Source of the DNA: CAAFZY01 sp964410325
Lineage (GTDB): Bacteria > Pseudomonadota > Alphaproteobacteria > RF32 > CAG-239
NCBI GenBank assembly: GCA_964410325.1
Contig: CAYPFN010000005.1
Span: 1-64,000 of the forward strand
Direction: 5' to 3'
DNA: 64,000 nucleotides
Made by a program: the position numbers and the translations under genes. Positions 27,434 to 37,352 of this stretch are shown here, in pieces. The notes beneath the pieces were generated by a model that had not been told where the DNA came from, searched no databases, and saw nothing but the letters and a program-made list of their open reading frames with translations. Numbering within the stretch: the first letter of the stretch is position 1; the number at the start of each line of letters is the position of its first letter.

Positions 27434-29509
27434 TTAAACATTAATTTCAATTACCACCACCGACCATGCCGGCACCATAATTGTTTTTCCCGGCTCCAGG
27501 GCCAAATCTTGCTCGATTTTTCCAGATGTATCCAAAACGAATTTCCATTTTTTTGTTCTTTTTAAAAGCGGAAGTTGCCAGGAAACATCTCGGTTTTCGG
27601 CATTAAATATTGTCATCAGCAGCCGACCTGGAACGTACGCTATATATGCCAAAGACCGGCGTCCGTCGGTATGCCAGTCGTCATCCGTAAATTCGGTTCC
27701 TCGTTCCGTATACCATGCCAAATCTTTAAACCCTCTTTTATTAAAAGATTTTCCGGTAAAAAAATACTCATTTTTAAAAACATTTAATCGCCGGCGTAAT
27801 TTAATCAAATTATGAACATAACGGGCAAAATTCCGATCAGCCATCGTAATAGCTTCCCACACAATCCAAGTAATAACATTATCCTGACAATATGGATTGT
27901 TGTTGCCAAACTGCGTATTAACAAATTCATCACCAGCAAATATCAGTGGCGTTCCGAATGAAAGCAACAGGGTTGCCATCAAGGCTCTTGCCCGGCGTTG
28001 TCTATTTTGATTAACATTAGAATCTTCCGTCAACCCTTCAAGGCCGGAATTCCAGCTCCAGTTGGCATCGCTCCCATCACGATTGTTCTCACCATTAACT
28101 TCATTATGTTTCTGGTTATACGCAACCAAATCACTTAAACAAAAACCATCATGCGACGTAATAAAATTAACGCTACTCCACAAGTTTCGATTATTGTGAC
28201 CAAAAATATCACTTGATCCGGCAATTCGGCTGGCAAATTCGCTCACTTGGCGTTCATCGCCACGCCAAAAGCGCCTAACGATATCGCGAAAACGATCATT
28301 CCATTCAGCCCATCCCGGCGGATAAGCGCCGATCTGATACCCACCAACGCCGATATCCCAAGGCTCGGCAATCATTTTAACCTGTCTTAACACTTCATCT
28401 TGGCGGGCGGCCATTAAAAAACCGCTATGATTATTAAAAACAGTGTCTACTCGGCTCAGGCTTGAGGCTAAATCCAAACGAAAACCGTCAACATGCATTT
28501 TTTCAACCCAATATCTCAAAGAGTCCATCACCAGCGTCAAAACATTCGGATTCTGCAGGTTAAACGACGCTCCGCAACCTGTGCTGTCATAATAAAAACG
28601 CTTATTATTTTTATCCAACGTATAATAACTCTCATTATCAATCCCGCGATAACAAAGTGTCGGCCCAAGCTGATTTCCTTCACCAGTATGGTTATAAACC
28701 ACATCCATAATAACCTCCAGTCCATGGCTGTGCAAGGTCTTAACCATAGCCTTAAACTCATTAATATCGCCATTAACCAAATATGCCGGTTCCGGCGCAA
28801 AAAAGGCCAGCGTTTCATACCCCCAGTAATTAAGTCTGTCCTTACCGATTTTTTCTCTGAAAAAAGCCTGAGAGGGCAAAAGTTCAACCGCCGTTATTCC
28901 TAGCCATTTCAAATAATTGACAATACTTTTGGAAGCTAATCCCGAAAATTTGCCACGGCATTTATCTTCAACCCGTGGATGTAGCAATGTATATCCTTTA
29001 GGGTGCGTTTCATAAATAACGCTTTCGCAGAAAGAACGTCGCGGATGTTCATCGTCCTCCCAATCAAACCCCTCATCATCAACCACTACGGCCTTGGGAA
29101 CATAGGGCGCACTATCAAGTTCCGAAAAAGATAAATCTTTTTCTGGACTATCCAAATCATAACCAAAAATCGCCTTATGCCAGATTAATTTTCCCGCCAA
29201 TTGTTTAGCGTAAGGATCCAGCAGCAGTTTATGATGATTAAACCTTTTGCCGCTCAAAGGCTCATAAGGCCCGTATACCCGGTAACCATACAACTGTCCG
29301 GGCTCTAGTCCCTGAACATAAGTATGCCATATACCATGGTCGTTTTCCATAATTGCAATCCGCAACTGTTCGGTAACGCCACTCTTATCAAACAAACACA
29401 GTTCCACTTTTTCGGCATTAGCCGAAAACAAAGCAAAATTAACCCCATTACCGTCATAAGTGGCACCCAGCGGATAAGTCTTTCCTGGGCGGATTTTAAC
29501 TGACTGCAT
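27434..29509 (-). CDS. glgX: Glycogen debranching enzyme
   Basis: 691 residues, GH13 isoamylase type. It hydrolyses alpha-1,6 branches of limit-dextrin glycogen. An N-terminal CBM48-like domain (GATYDGNGVNFALFSANAEKVELCLFD) is followed by the TIM barrel with DVVYNHTGEGN, DGFRLDLASSL (nucleophile Asp), AEPWD and FITSHDGF. AAGGAG precedes the ATG. Lies between glgB and malQ. Confidence 0.97.
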   Translation of the reverse strand: MQSVKIRPGKTYPLGATYDGNGVNFALFSANAEKVELCLFDKSGVTEQLRIAIMENDHGIWHTYVQGLEPGQLYGYRVYGPYEPLSGKRFNHHKLLLDPYAKQLAGKLIWHKAIFGYDLDSPEKDLSFSELDSAPYVPKAVVVDDEGFDWEDDEHPRRSFCESVIYETHPKGYTLLHPRVEDKCRGKFSGLASKSIVNYLKWLGITAVELLPSQAFFREKIGKDRLNYWGYETLAFFAPEPAYLVNGDINEFKAMVKTLHSHGLEVIMDVVYNHTGEGNQLGPTLCYRGIDNESYYTLDKNNKRFYYDSTGCGASFNLQNPNVLTLVMDSLRYWVEKMHVDGFRLDLASSLSRVDTVFNNHSGFLMAARQDEVLRQVKMIAEPWDIGVGGYQIGAYPPGWAEWNDRFRDIVRRFWRGDERQVSEFASRIAGSSDIFGHNNRNLWSSVNFITSHDGFCLSDLVAYNQKHNEVNGENNRDGSDANWSWNSGLEGLTEDSNVNQNRQRRARALMATLLLSFGTPLIFAGDEFVNTQFGNNNPYCQDNVITWIVWEAITMADRNFARYVHNLIKLRRRLNVFKNEYFFTGKSFNKRGFKDLAWYTERGTEFTDDDWHTDGRRSLAYIAYVPGRLLMTIFNAENRDVSWQLPLLKRTKKWKFVLDTSGKIEQDLALEPGKTIMVPAWSVVVIEINV

Positions 29510-29579
29510 TCAATCTCCTTTTATCTATAAACTTTTTAGAATAATATATGTAACACAAAAAGATTAATTTTTTTCTATT

Positions 29580-31778
29580 TTATCTGATTGGTTTAATAAC
29601 AATGGTTGACAACGGCGGCAAAACAACTTCAATTGAATAAGGTTTCATATTCCATCCTATCCATTGCGTCTCAAGCAGACCTTCGTTTTTAACACCGCTT
29701 CCCCAATAGTTTTTATCATCACTGTTAAAAATTTCCTGATAACGGCAAGCTTCATTGACACCCACCCGGAAATTATGGCGCACAACCGGCGTAAAATTAC
29801 AGATTATAATCAGATAATCATCCGGGTTATGACCGCGGCGGATATAAGAAATAACGCTATCGTCACAATCGGCATGATCAATCCATTCAAACCCGCGATA
29901 ATCAAAATCTATTTCATATAACGGTGCATTACCCTTATACATTAAGTTCAAATCCCGCACACAATTCTGCATGCCTTTATACATCGGATACTGAAGTAAA
30001 TGCCAACGCAAACTCTCACTGGAATTCCATTCCCAATCCTGCCCAAACTCACAACCCATAAATAAAAGATTTTTACCTGGATGCGTCCACATAAAGCCAT
30101 AATAAGCGCGCAAATTTGCAAATTTTTGCCATTCGTCGCCCGGCATTTTACCCAACATTGACCCTTTACCGTGCACAACCTCATCATGCGAAATCGGCAG
30201 AATGAAATTTTCATTAAAGGCATATAAAAGTCCAAAAGTCAAAAGCCCATGATGATATTTGCGGTGCACTGGCTCATGACTGATATAACGTAGCGTATCA
30301 TTCATCCAGCCCATATTCCATTTATAGCCGAAACCCAAGCCACCCATGGAAGTCGGTCGGGACACCATCGGCCATGCCGTCGATTCTTCGGCACAGGTCA
30401 GTACGCCATGATTTTCCCCGTATACCAATTCATTCATTTTTCTTAAAAACGAAATAGCCTCCAGATTTTCATTGCCGCCATATTGATTCGGTATCCACTC
30501 ACCCGGCTCTCGGGAATAATCCAAATACAGCATGGAAGCCACCGCATCAACTCGCAAACCGTCGATATGATATTCTTTCATCCAATACAAGGCGCTGGCA
30601 CACAAAATATTACAAACTTCCGTACGTCCGTAATTATAAATTTTAGTGCCCCAATCCTTATGTTCACCTTTGCGCGGGTCAGCATGTTCATACAAATGCG
30701 TTCCGTCAAATTCTACCAGTCCGTGCCCATCCTTTGGAAAATGCGCCGGAACCCAATCCATGATGACACCGATATTTGCCTGATGAAATCTATCAATCAT
30801 ATAACGGAAATCATCTGGCGTACCAAAACGCGATGTAGGTGCAAACAATCCCGTAACTTGGTATCCCCACGATGCATCCAGCGGATGTTCACACAAAGGT
30901 AAAAACTCTACATGCGTGAATCCCATATTTACGACATACGGCACCAAATAATCGGCAAATTCGCGATACGTCAAATACTCTTCACCATGCTCGCCTTTAC
31001 GCCGCCATGAACCCAAATGAACTTCATAAATAGACATCGGTTTATCAAAACTGTTATAAGATTCCCGATATACCATCCACTCTCTGTCATTCCAATTATA
31101 ATGATTTAAATCATAGACAATGGAAGCTGTTTTCGGACGTTTTTCAGCATAAAAAGCTACCGGATCAGATTTACACAAAATATAATTCTGCTGAGTTTTC
31201 ACTTCATATTTATAAACCTCGCCTTCACCGATTCCCGGAATAAAGATATCCCAAATACCACAGGTCGGATGTTTGCGCATCACATCAACTCGACCGTCCC
31301 AGGCATTAAAATTTCCCACTACGGAAACGCGTTTGGCATTCGGCGCCCACACGGCAAAACCGACACCTTTAACGCCATCCATTTCCATGACATGCGCGCC
31401 AAGTTTTTTATAGATATCATGGTGATTCCCTTCGGCAAAAAGATAAATGTCTATATCGCCCAAAGTCGGCTGAAAACGATAAGTGTCTTCCTTAACGTAA
31501 ACATTTCCCGAATCATTTGTGATTCGAAAACGATATTTGAAATAATCCAGCGGGCCAAAATTGATTTGATAAAACCCCCGCTCATCAAGACAGGTCATCA
31601 TACCTAAAGAATTATTATTTTCATCCAAAAGTTCCACGGCTCTGGCATGAGGTTGGTAAGTGCGGATAAACACATTCTTGCTACCCTTATCACGATGGAT
31701 TCCCAAAACCGCAAAAACATTGCCATGATCGCCATCAATTACCGCATTCATTTCTTCTTTAGATAATAGATTTTCCAT
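29580..31778 (-). CDS. glgB: 1,4-alpha-glucan branching enzyme
   Basis: About 732 residues, GH13 subfamily 9. It forms alpha-1,6 branches in glycogen. Two N-terminal beta domains (the second with VGFAVWAPNAKRVSVVGNFNAWDGR) precede the barrel with DWVPAHFPKDGHGL, HIDGLRVDAVASML (nucleophile Asp), AEEST and LPISHDEVVHGKGS. AGGAGG lies 5 nt before ATG 31778, which is preferred over the in-frame start at 31814. First gene of the glycogen operon. No glgC, glgA or glgP is in this window. Confidence 0.97.
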   Translation of the reverse strand: MENLLSKEEMNAVIDGDHGNVFAVLGIHRDKGSKNVFIRTYQPHARAVELLDENNNSLGMMTCLDERGFYQINFGPLDYFKYRFRITNDSGNVYVKEDTYRFQPTLGDIDIYLFAEGNHHDIYKKLGAHVMEMDGVKGVGFAVWAPNAKRVSVVGNFNAWDGRVDVMRKHPTCGIWDIFIPGIGEGEVYKYEVKTQQNYILCKSDPVAFYAEKRPKTASIVYDLNHYNWNDREWMVYRESYNSFDKPMSIYEVHLGSWRRKGEHGEEYLTYREFADYLVPYVVNMGFTHVEFLPLCEHPLDASWGYQVTGLFAPTSRFGTPDDFRYMIDRFHQANIGVIMDWVPAHFPKDGHGLVEFDGTHLYEHADPRKGEHKDWGTKIYNYGRTEVCNILCASALYWMKEYHIDGLRVDAVASMLYLDYSREPGEWIPNQYGGNENLEAISFLRKMNELVYGENHGVLTCAEESTAWPMVSRPTSMGGLGFGYKWNMGWMNDTLRYISHEPVHRKYHHGLLTFGLLYAFNENFILPISHDEVVHGKGSMLGKMPGDEWQKFANLRAYYGFMWTHPGKNLLFMGCEFGQDWEWNSSESLRWHLLQYPMYKGMQNCVRDLNLMYKGNAPLYEIDFDYRGFEWIDHADCDDSVISYIRRGHNPDDYLIIICNFTPVVRHNFRVGVNEACRYQEIFNSDDKNYWGSGVKNEGLLETQWIGWNMKPYSIEVVLPPLSTIVIKPIR

Positions 31779-31960
31779 TAAACCTCCTGATGTTATATAG
31801 TCAAAATAATACATTATTTAACACTTAACTTATATCTATAAAGGCATCTCAATTTAAATGCAAGAAAATAACTATACATTTTGTATGTATTTAATATTGA
31901 CTGATAATTTTTTTGCATATATATTAATCAATGTTTAGAACCTATTATTGGAGTATCACT

Positions 31961-32182
31961 ATGAATGAAAATTATATCAAGGAAGCAGCTTATTATTTAT
32001 GGCAAAATGCTGGCTGCCCGTCTGGACAAGATGAAAAATTCTGGTCTATGGCTGTAGAACAACTTTCTTCTTGTTCAAAACCATCTTGCAAAAAATCTGC
32101 TTGCAAAAAATCATGCTCTTCTAGCTCTTCTTCCAAGAAAACAGCTACTAAAAGCACATCTAAAGTAAGCAGCAAAAAATAA
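31961..32182 (+). CDS. DUF2934-like small protein with Ser/Lys/Cys-rich tail
   Basis: 73 residues from ATG 31961 (GGAG 8 nt upstream). Residues 1-35 (IKEAAYYLWQNAGCPSGQDEKFWSMAVEQL) match the short helical DUF2934 pattern of A-Y-x-L-W, G-x-P-x-G and the H/F-W motif. The rest is low complexity: CKKSACKKSCSSSSSSKK. Function unknown. Divergent from glgB; strong terminators follow. Confidence 0.72.
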   Translation: MNENYIKEAAYYLWQNAGCPSGQDEKFWSMAVEQLSSCSKPSCKKSACKKSCSSSSSSKKTATKSTSKVSSKK

Positions 32183-32203
32183 TATAAGAACAAATCTTAT
32201 AAT

Positions 32204-32235
32204 AAAAAACACTCCTTTTCACAGGAGTGTTTTTT
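32204..32235 (+). terminator. Intrinsic terminator after DUF2934-like gene
   Basis: Stem aaaaacactcct/aggagtgttttt with a 6-nt loop and T-run. Confidence 0.88.
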
Positions 32236-32247
32236 ATTACCAAGACA

Positions 32248-32277
32248 AAAAAACTCGGTTTTAAACCGAGTTTTTTC
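32248..32277. terminator. Second terminator hairpin
   Basis: Near-perfect palindrome aaaaaactcggttt / aaaccgagtttttt immediately after the previous terminator. On the minus strand it ends the decayed DUF4139 gene. Confidence 0.8.
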
Positions 32278-32295
32278 CAAAGCTGATTACTGCCT

Positions 32296-32830
32296 TCAGT
32301 CGCAGATTTGTTCTTGCGACGACACTTCAATCGTATAAGTCAACACAGATTTTCCCTCGACTAGCACCTCAATTTACCATTCAAAAATACTGGCAGATTT
32401 AGTGTTTCCTGAAATATTTTCGACGGTGACTTTTGCTTCATTATCGGATTCTGCGTAAAAATAATTTTTTGATTTTCACTACTGCCATTATTAAAAGTGA
32501 CTTCCGCATCATAGCCACTAACAATATTAACGCGCCAACAGCTATTCGGATTCTACTTCTGTTTTTCCTCGGATTTTTTTGTAACCTTCACAACTTTTCC
32601 ATCAACAAAAACCTCAAAAAACTACCGAAGTTAACCTCATTTTTTCACCTGTGGCAACATAGCCGATAGCGTTTTCGCCGACAAACCGCATATTGCCATC
32701 CTTATCATTTTCATAAAAGGAACAATGTCTGGCAGAACGTGCACCCTTCTCTGGATGCTTCCGGTTAATTGGCCGTATACCACGCCTTATGGCCTGTTTT
32801 ATCCGCGTACACCGAACAAAAATATTCAAA
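32296..32830 (-). pseudogene. Decayed DUF4139-family gene, C-terminal part
   Basis: Reading the minus strand in three frames gives consecutive pieces of one protein: a segment with DGNMRFVGENAIGYVATGEKM (compare the FVGE...GE-x-x-L element of DUF4139 proteins), then FEVFVDGKVVKVTKKSEEK, then VNIVSGYDAEVTFNNGSSEN, then ESDNEAKVTVENISGNTKSA and finally VEGKSVLTYTIEV. They are interrupted by stop codons and frameshifts. The pattern shows a gene under decay rather than noncoding DNA. The N-terminal half is missing or unrecognisable upstream. The terminator at 32248 still lies at its 3' end. Confidence 0.6.
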
Positions 32831-32917
32831 AATTTTTAGATACTCTAACTGAACATTTTTATCCAAACAAATAATAGATATACTCTGTAAATTTATTTTT
32901 TTCGTAAAACGCACCAT

Positions 32918-32948
32918 AAAAAAATCCGTCCCGAAAGACGGATTTTTT
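32918..32948 (-). terminator. Intrinsic terminator after outer-membrane protein gene
   Basis: Perfect stem aaaaaatccgtc/gacggatttttt around a 6-nt loop. Confidence 0.88.
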
Positions 32949-32970
32949 GTAAACAAAAACCAAATCCGGA

Positions 32971-33495
32971 TTAGAAATGATATCTGACACCAACAGAAAT
33001 TTCATTTAAGTCATCCAGAACGCTCTTATCAACCCAAACATGGCGATACATAGCGCGGACAGCCCACTCATCCGTAATGTTATACTGCAAACCAGCGCCT
33101 AAACGATAACCCCAACCGCTATCATTATCTTTGTTATATTTAGCATCATACCAACCGGCACCAACGGAACCGATAATTTCATATTCGCCATAACATCCCA
33201 GCGGCAGATAACCCTGAATATCTAAACCATAAGCCTGAATCTGGGAACGATAATCAGCTTTGTGTTCTTTTTTAGACAATTGATAAAAAGCTTCAACGCC
33301 AGCATAGGGCGAAATTTTTGTTCCAAGAGCAATCGTGCCTGAATGTGCTTGACCTGCCATAATGCCATCCATTGACGAATCATGGTCAACAAAAGAGTAT
33401 GTGTAATCAACACCAGCATAAGGTGTGAATTCCACAGCGTTGGCATTGTAGGCAAATAAACCAGCAACGCCTGCTAACAATAACGTCTTCTTCAT
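32971..33495 (-). CDS. Outer-membrane beta-barrel protein
   Basis: 174 residues with a Sec signal peptide (ending NANA). The mature chain has alternating amphipathic strands (for example EFTPYAGVDYTYSFVDHD, GWGYRLGAGLQYNITDEWAV) and ends in ...GVRYHF, the terminal Phe needed for barrel assembly. It resembles small 8-strand OmpA/Opa-like porins. Function unknown; probably structural or a surface antigen. ATG preceded by AAGGACG. Confidence 0.9.
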   Translation of the reverse strand: MKKTLLLAGVAGLFAYNANAVEFTPYAGVDYTYSFVDHDSSMDGIMAGQAHSGTIALGTKISPYAGVEAFYQLSKKEHKADYRSQIQAYGLDIQGYLPLGCYGEYEIIGSVGAGWYDAKYNKDNDSGWGYRLGAGLQYNITDEWAVRAMYRHVWVDKSVLDDLNEISVGVRYHF

Positions 33496-33740
33496 TATAA
33501 ACGTCCTTATAAAAAATAAAATTTACCACTATTTTTCTACATCTTAAAGATATACAGTAATAAGTTAATCCGATTCGATTTTTTATGCAAACACAAAAAA
33601 ATAAATATTAACACAATAACGCATCTAGGGTATGTATATTCAATGTGGATTTATATTTTAGGGATCTTTAATCTAATCTAAAAGTATAATATATACATAT
33701 CATCAACATATTATGAAAATAGATTTTAAGGAGTAAAGAT

Positions 33741-34685
33741 ATGAAATATGCGCAATTAAACAGCGGAGGGGAAATACCCTTTATCGGCCTCGGAACTTGG
33801 AAATCAGAACCAGGAAAAGTTTATCAAGCTATTCGCTGGGCTCTAAAACTCGGATACACCCATTTTGATTGTGCTTCGGCTTACGGCAATCAGACAGAAA
33901 TCGGCCAGGCTTTGCATGATGCTTTTAAAGAAGACAACTTAAAACGTGAGGATCTATTTATCACATCAAAATTATGGAATGACTCGCACGCTCCCGATGA
34001 CGTTCTTCCCGCTTTGGAAAAAACTTTAAAAGAACTCGGTCTTGACTATCTTGACTTATGGTTAATGCATTGGCCGATAGCTCAGCAAAAAGGCACCGGC
34101 GTTCCTTTTAGCGATACCGAAATGATTTCTCTAAACGACATACCACTCGAAACCACCTGGTTCGAGATGGAAAAAGCTTATCATGCCAGACTTGTAAAAG
34201 CTATAGGCACCTCAAATTTCGGCCCAAAAAATCTGCAACTGTTGCTTGACAAAGGAGAAGTCATGCCAGCCGTCAATCAGGTAGAATGCCATCCCTATTT
34301 GCAGCAGAACACGCTTCTAAGCTTTTGCCAAAAGAACCAAATTGCATTAACCGCTTACTCGCCGCTTGGTTCCGGCGACCGCGCCGCTCGTTTAAAACAT
34401 GAAAATGAGCCGTGTCTGCTGGAAGATACTATTATTGTCGGCCTTGCCAAAAAGCTAAACGCTACGCCGGCGCAAATCATTCTTGCCTGGCAAATGCAGC
34501 GCGGCGTTATCGTTATTCCCAAATCTATCCATGAGCAACGCCTGCAGGAAAACATAGCTTCCGTTAACATTATTCTGGATGATGAGGATATGCGTAAAAT
34601 AGCATCTCTTGATAAGGATTACCGTTTCATCGATGGCAATAACTTTAAATACGGCGACTATACTCCGGAAAATATCTTTGCCTAA
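33741..34685 (+). CDS. Aldo/keto reductase (cytosolic)
   Basis: 314 residues of the 2,5-diketogluconate-reductase-like group. The tetrad is seen in HFDCASAYGNQTEIG (Asp, Tyr), FITSKLWND (Lys) and LWLMHWP (His); the NADPH-binding end is VIPKSIHEQRLQENI. No signal peptide, unlike the Tat-exported reductase at 3981-5117. AAGGAG 8 nt before the ATG. Substrate unknown. Apparently monocistronic, or with the small membrane protein gene downstream. Confidence 0.93.
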   Translation: MKYAQLNSGGEIPFIGLGTWKSEPGKVYQAIRWALKLGYTHFDCASAYGNQTEIGQALHDAFKEDNLKREDLFITSKLWNDSHAPDDVLPALEKTLKELGLDYLDLWLMHWPIAQQKGTGVPFSDTEMISLNDIPLETTWFEMEKAYHARLVKAIGTSNFGPKNLQLLLDKGEVMPAVNQVECHPYLQQNTLLSFCQKNQIALTAYSPLGSGDRAARLKHENEPCLLEDTIIVGLAKKLNATPAQIILAWQMQRGVIVIPKSIHEQRLQENIASVNIILDDEDMRKIASLDKDYRFIDGNNFKYGDYTPENIFA

Positions 34686-34754
34686 TTAAAGACTTATTAA
34701 ATTATTGCTGATACAATACTTATATTGGCATTATTTTTTATAAAGGATTTTAAA

Positions 34755-35015
34755 ATGAAAGCTTTAATTTATCTAATCGGCCTAATCGCCATTGTAGTTT
34801 TAATTGTCTGGTTCGGTTATGGCATAACACCAGAAAATCAATGGAACTGGATTAAAAGTTATACAACCGATGCTTCAAGCGAAATCAGCAAACAAATATC
34901 AGATACCGAAAGCAGCGCCAGTAAACTCAAAGATCGCTTAAACGAACGTTTTGATGAAGCCGCCGATGTATATCAAGGCAAAGAAAAAGAAGACCCTTTT
35001 CAATATAATCAGTAG
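34755..35015 (+). CDS. Small single-pass membrane protein
   Basis: 86 residues from ATG 34755 (AAAGGA upstream). One N-terminal transmembrane helix (about 3-22) with Trp residues at the interface, then a helical, charged, coiled-coil-like tail. No family recognised. A good terminator follows. Confidence 0.65.
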   Translation: MKALIYLIGLIAIVVLIVWFGYGITPENQWNWIKSYTTDASSEISKQISDTESSASKLKDRLNERFDEAADVYQGKEKEDPFQYNQ

Positions 35016-35033
35016 GTTTTAATTATCCGTTTA

Positions 35034-35069
35034 CAACAAAACCCTGTAATTTTTCAGGGTTTTGTTGTA
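35034..35069 (+). terminator. Intrinsic terminator
   Basis: Perfect 14-bp stem acaacaaaaccctg/cagggttttgttgt around an 8-9-nt loop. Confidence 0.88.
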
Positions 35070-35283
35070 AAGAAAAAACATTCTTCAAACTAAAAAACAC
35101 ACCCTTTATTCAGTACAGATTCGTTTCAGTTTAAATTCAGCATTTCATTCAACTTACACATTATTTTATACGAACTTTGTTATTTTATACGGACTTTTAA
35201 AAATTGTTGAATATTTTTATTTCCGCCAATCCATAAAACCAGCTTAATTCCCCTACGCTGCTTAAAGCAGGCTGTTTTTTTTC

Positions 35284-35311
35284 TCGACATAAATAAAAAT
35301 CGTTGTATACT
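35284..35311 (+). promoter_or_regulatory. Sigma70-like promoter of the Nudix-like gene
   Basis: TCGACA (35284-35289) and TATACT (35306-35311) with a 16-bp spacer, about 30 nt before ATG 35342. The open frame upstream of that ATG would start inside this promoter, which supports ATG 35342 as the start. Confidence 0.5.
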
Positions 35312-35341
35312 TTCCATGGAAAAAACAACAAACCCAAAAAA

Positions 35342-36400
35342 ATGATATTCAACTCCAGACAAGAAGTTTTAGAAGCTCTGCGCCATGCAGCCAAAGGAAA
35401 GGAAAGGCAAGAGATTCTAAACATTAAAAACAACCGCGATTTTATTAAGAACAGCGGTGCAAACGTTACGCTGACATCCGGCAAAATCCGCAATGGAAAA
35501 ACCATCAAGGAACAAATCCAAAACATCCATGTCGGCTTAATCACCCGCCTTAATGCCAAAACCAGAAAGCCAGACGGAATCGGCGCATTGGGAGGTTTGG
35601 CAGAAAGAACATCAGAAGAAGAATTTGCCGCTTTGTCTGAAAATCAGCGTCGCAAACTCATAAACGTCAAAGACGACATCATCATCAAAAATAATCGGGT
35701 AATGCTGACAAACGATATTAACATTATCAGAATAAACAATGTTATGCGCGAAACCCGTGAAGAACTCGAAAATCTGGGAATAAGCAACTACCATTTACCC
35801 GGCAGCAAAATAAAACTGATTGATATGCCAGAGGTTCGCGATGATAATTATGCCGTCAACATTTGGAATGGAAGTGGCTGCGTTTGGGCAATCACACCTT
35901 ATTGCCATACTTTGGAATGCCCGCCACAAACTTTGCGGCTTTTAGCACGGCATTCACAAAATATTCAAAACCATCAAAAAAACTCGGAAGCGGCTGAATT
36001 TATCGTTTTACCTCTGTTTGAAGCCTTAAAACGCTTTGGCAATTACCAAGGTTCCATTTGCTTGGAAGACGGTCGCAACGCCCAAACAGATTACCGCTAT
36101 CCACACGAATGGCTGGCAGCCTGGCATATTGTCGCTACGGCACTCCGCCATGATAATAAAAAAATCAACCAGTTAATAAATGAACTGCAAGAAGAAACGC
36201 CTTGGCAAATTGGTTTCCGGATGGCGGCGGAAAAAATGGGCAAAGATTTAAATTTTATCACCGACATGTTAAAAGTCAGTCCCGATATTTTTGAGAAAAC
36301 CGAATATAAATGTTCTTCTGCCGAAATGCCTGTTTTAAAAGCTGAAAACCGCCTGCTCCAAGCACAACATAAAAATAATAACGGTTCTCTGGATATTTAA
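35342..36400 (+). CDS. Large Nudix-like protein with a split Nudix box (putative)
   Basis: 352 residues, soluble. A strand IHVGLITRLNAKT leads to GALGGLAE (81-88), and RETREELENLGI (136-147) reads as the C-terminal half of a Nudix box (RE-U-x-EE-x-G-U). Normally the two halves are adjacent; here about 47 residues lie between them. After the box come strands NIWNGSGCVWAITPY and a helical C-terminal region of about 150 residues with no recognised family. If correct, it hydrolyses a nucleoside diphosphate derivative. The start is chosen from the promoter position; a longer frame exists. Confidence 0.55.
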   Translation: MIFNSRQEVLEALRHAAKGKERQEILNIKNNRDFIKNSGANVTLTSGKIRNGKTIKEQIQNIHVGLITRLNAKTRKPDGIGALGGLAERTSEEEFAALSENQRRKLINVKDDIIIKNNRVMLTNDINIIRINNVMRETREELENLGISNYHLPGSKIKLIDMPEVRDDNYAVNIWNGSGCVWAITPYCHTLECPPQTLRLLARHSQNIQNHQKNSEAAEFIVLPLFEALKRFGNYQGSICLEDGRNAQTDYRYPHEWLAAWHIVATALRHDNKKINQLINELQEETPWQIGFRMAAEKMGKDLNFITDMLKVSPDIFEKTEYKCSSAEMPVLKAENRLLQAQHKNNNGSLDI

Positions 36401-36628
36401 AAATTTCTAAGGCACATTACATTAGGACGGAAAGGAAAATAAAACAAGAATCGTCCACTCTACACCGTTAAAAAATTTTCAATCGGTTATAAAGATTTCC
36501 GATTAGCGATGCCTATGTGTTTTTATCGGATTTTCCGTTTTAATAATCGGCATTTATCAATTTTATATCAGTCGTCCGATTATTGCGGACACACAAAGGA
36601 TATTTGTCAATAATTGAGTTTAGGTCTT

Positions 36629-37315
36629 TTATTTTTTGGCGGTCGGCATCACAATCCCGCAGGAAATCACCAACTTTAACCCATCTTCTACTGACATATC
36701 CAAACGAATAACATCTTTTTCCGGAACAAAAAGCAAAAAGCCGGAAGTTGGATTCGGCGTCGTCGGAACAAAGACATTAAGCATTTTTTCTTTAAACTTT
36801 TCGGCTGTTTTACCTGTGGTTTCAGCGCTGACAAAACCAATAACCCATACGCCTTTGCGCGGATATTCCAACAAAACGACCTGGTTAAAAGATTGTTTCT
36901 GATTGGAAAAAAAAGTTTCAAAAACCTGCTTTAACAGAGAATAAACACTGGAAATAAAAGGCATCTTGGAAACTATTGTTTCTCCCAGCCGCACGAAAAA
37001 CCGCCCCACATATCCTGTTGTCAGCATACCGATAAAAATTAAACCGGCCAGCAAAATAAAAACACCAGCGCCAGGAACATCAAACGGCATATACAGACCA
37101 AACTGAAACTTTGGCGGAATTAAACTGTTAACATGATAATCAATATACAGTATCAACTTATAAGCCATATAAAAAGTTATCGTTACCGGCGCTGTTACCA
37201 AAATCCCCGTAAAAAGATAAGCCTTCAGGTGGTTTAACATACGGGCAAAAACGCCACACCGTCTCCCAGAACAATTTTCGTTTTGTTGCTCTTGTTTTTT
37301 CAGCATATCATCCAT
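36629..37315 (-). CDS. DUF502 family membrane protein
   Basis: 228 residues. Two transmembrane segments (about 30-52, including LFTGILVTAPVTITFYMAYKLI, and 70-95), followed by PFISSVYSLLKQVFETF and a cytoplasmic domain with LLEYPRKGVWVIGFVSAET and VFVPTTPNPTSGFLLFVPEKD, which are hallmarks of the family. Common in proteobacteria; role unknown. It lies 37 nt downstream of recJ, probably in the same operon. Confidence 0.93.
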   Translation of the reverse strand: MDDMLKKQEQQNENCSGRRCGVFARMLNHLKAYLFTGILVTAPVTITFYMAYKLILYIDYHVNSLIPPKFQFGLYMPFDVPGAGVFILLAGLIFIGMLTTGYVGRFFVRLGETIVSKMPFISSVYSLLKQVFETFFSNQKQSFNQVVLLEYPRKGVWVIGFVSAETTGKTAEKFKEKMLNVFVPTTPNPTSGFLLFVPEKDVIRLDMSVEDGLKLVISCGIVMPTAKK

Positions 37316-37352
37316 TTCCTTTCATTCTGCCACAGACAAATCGCGGATAATT

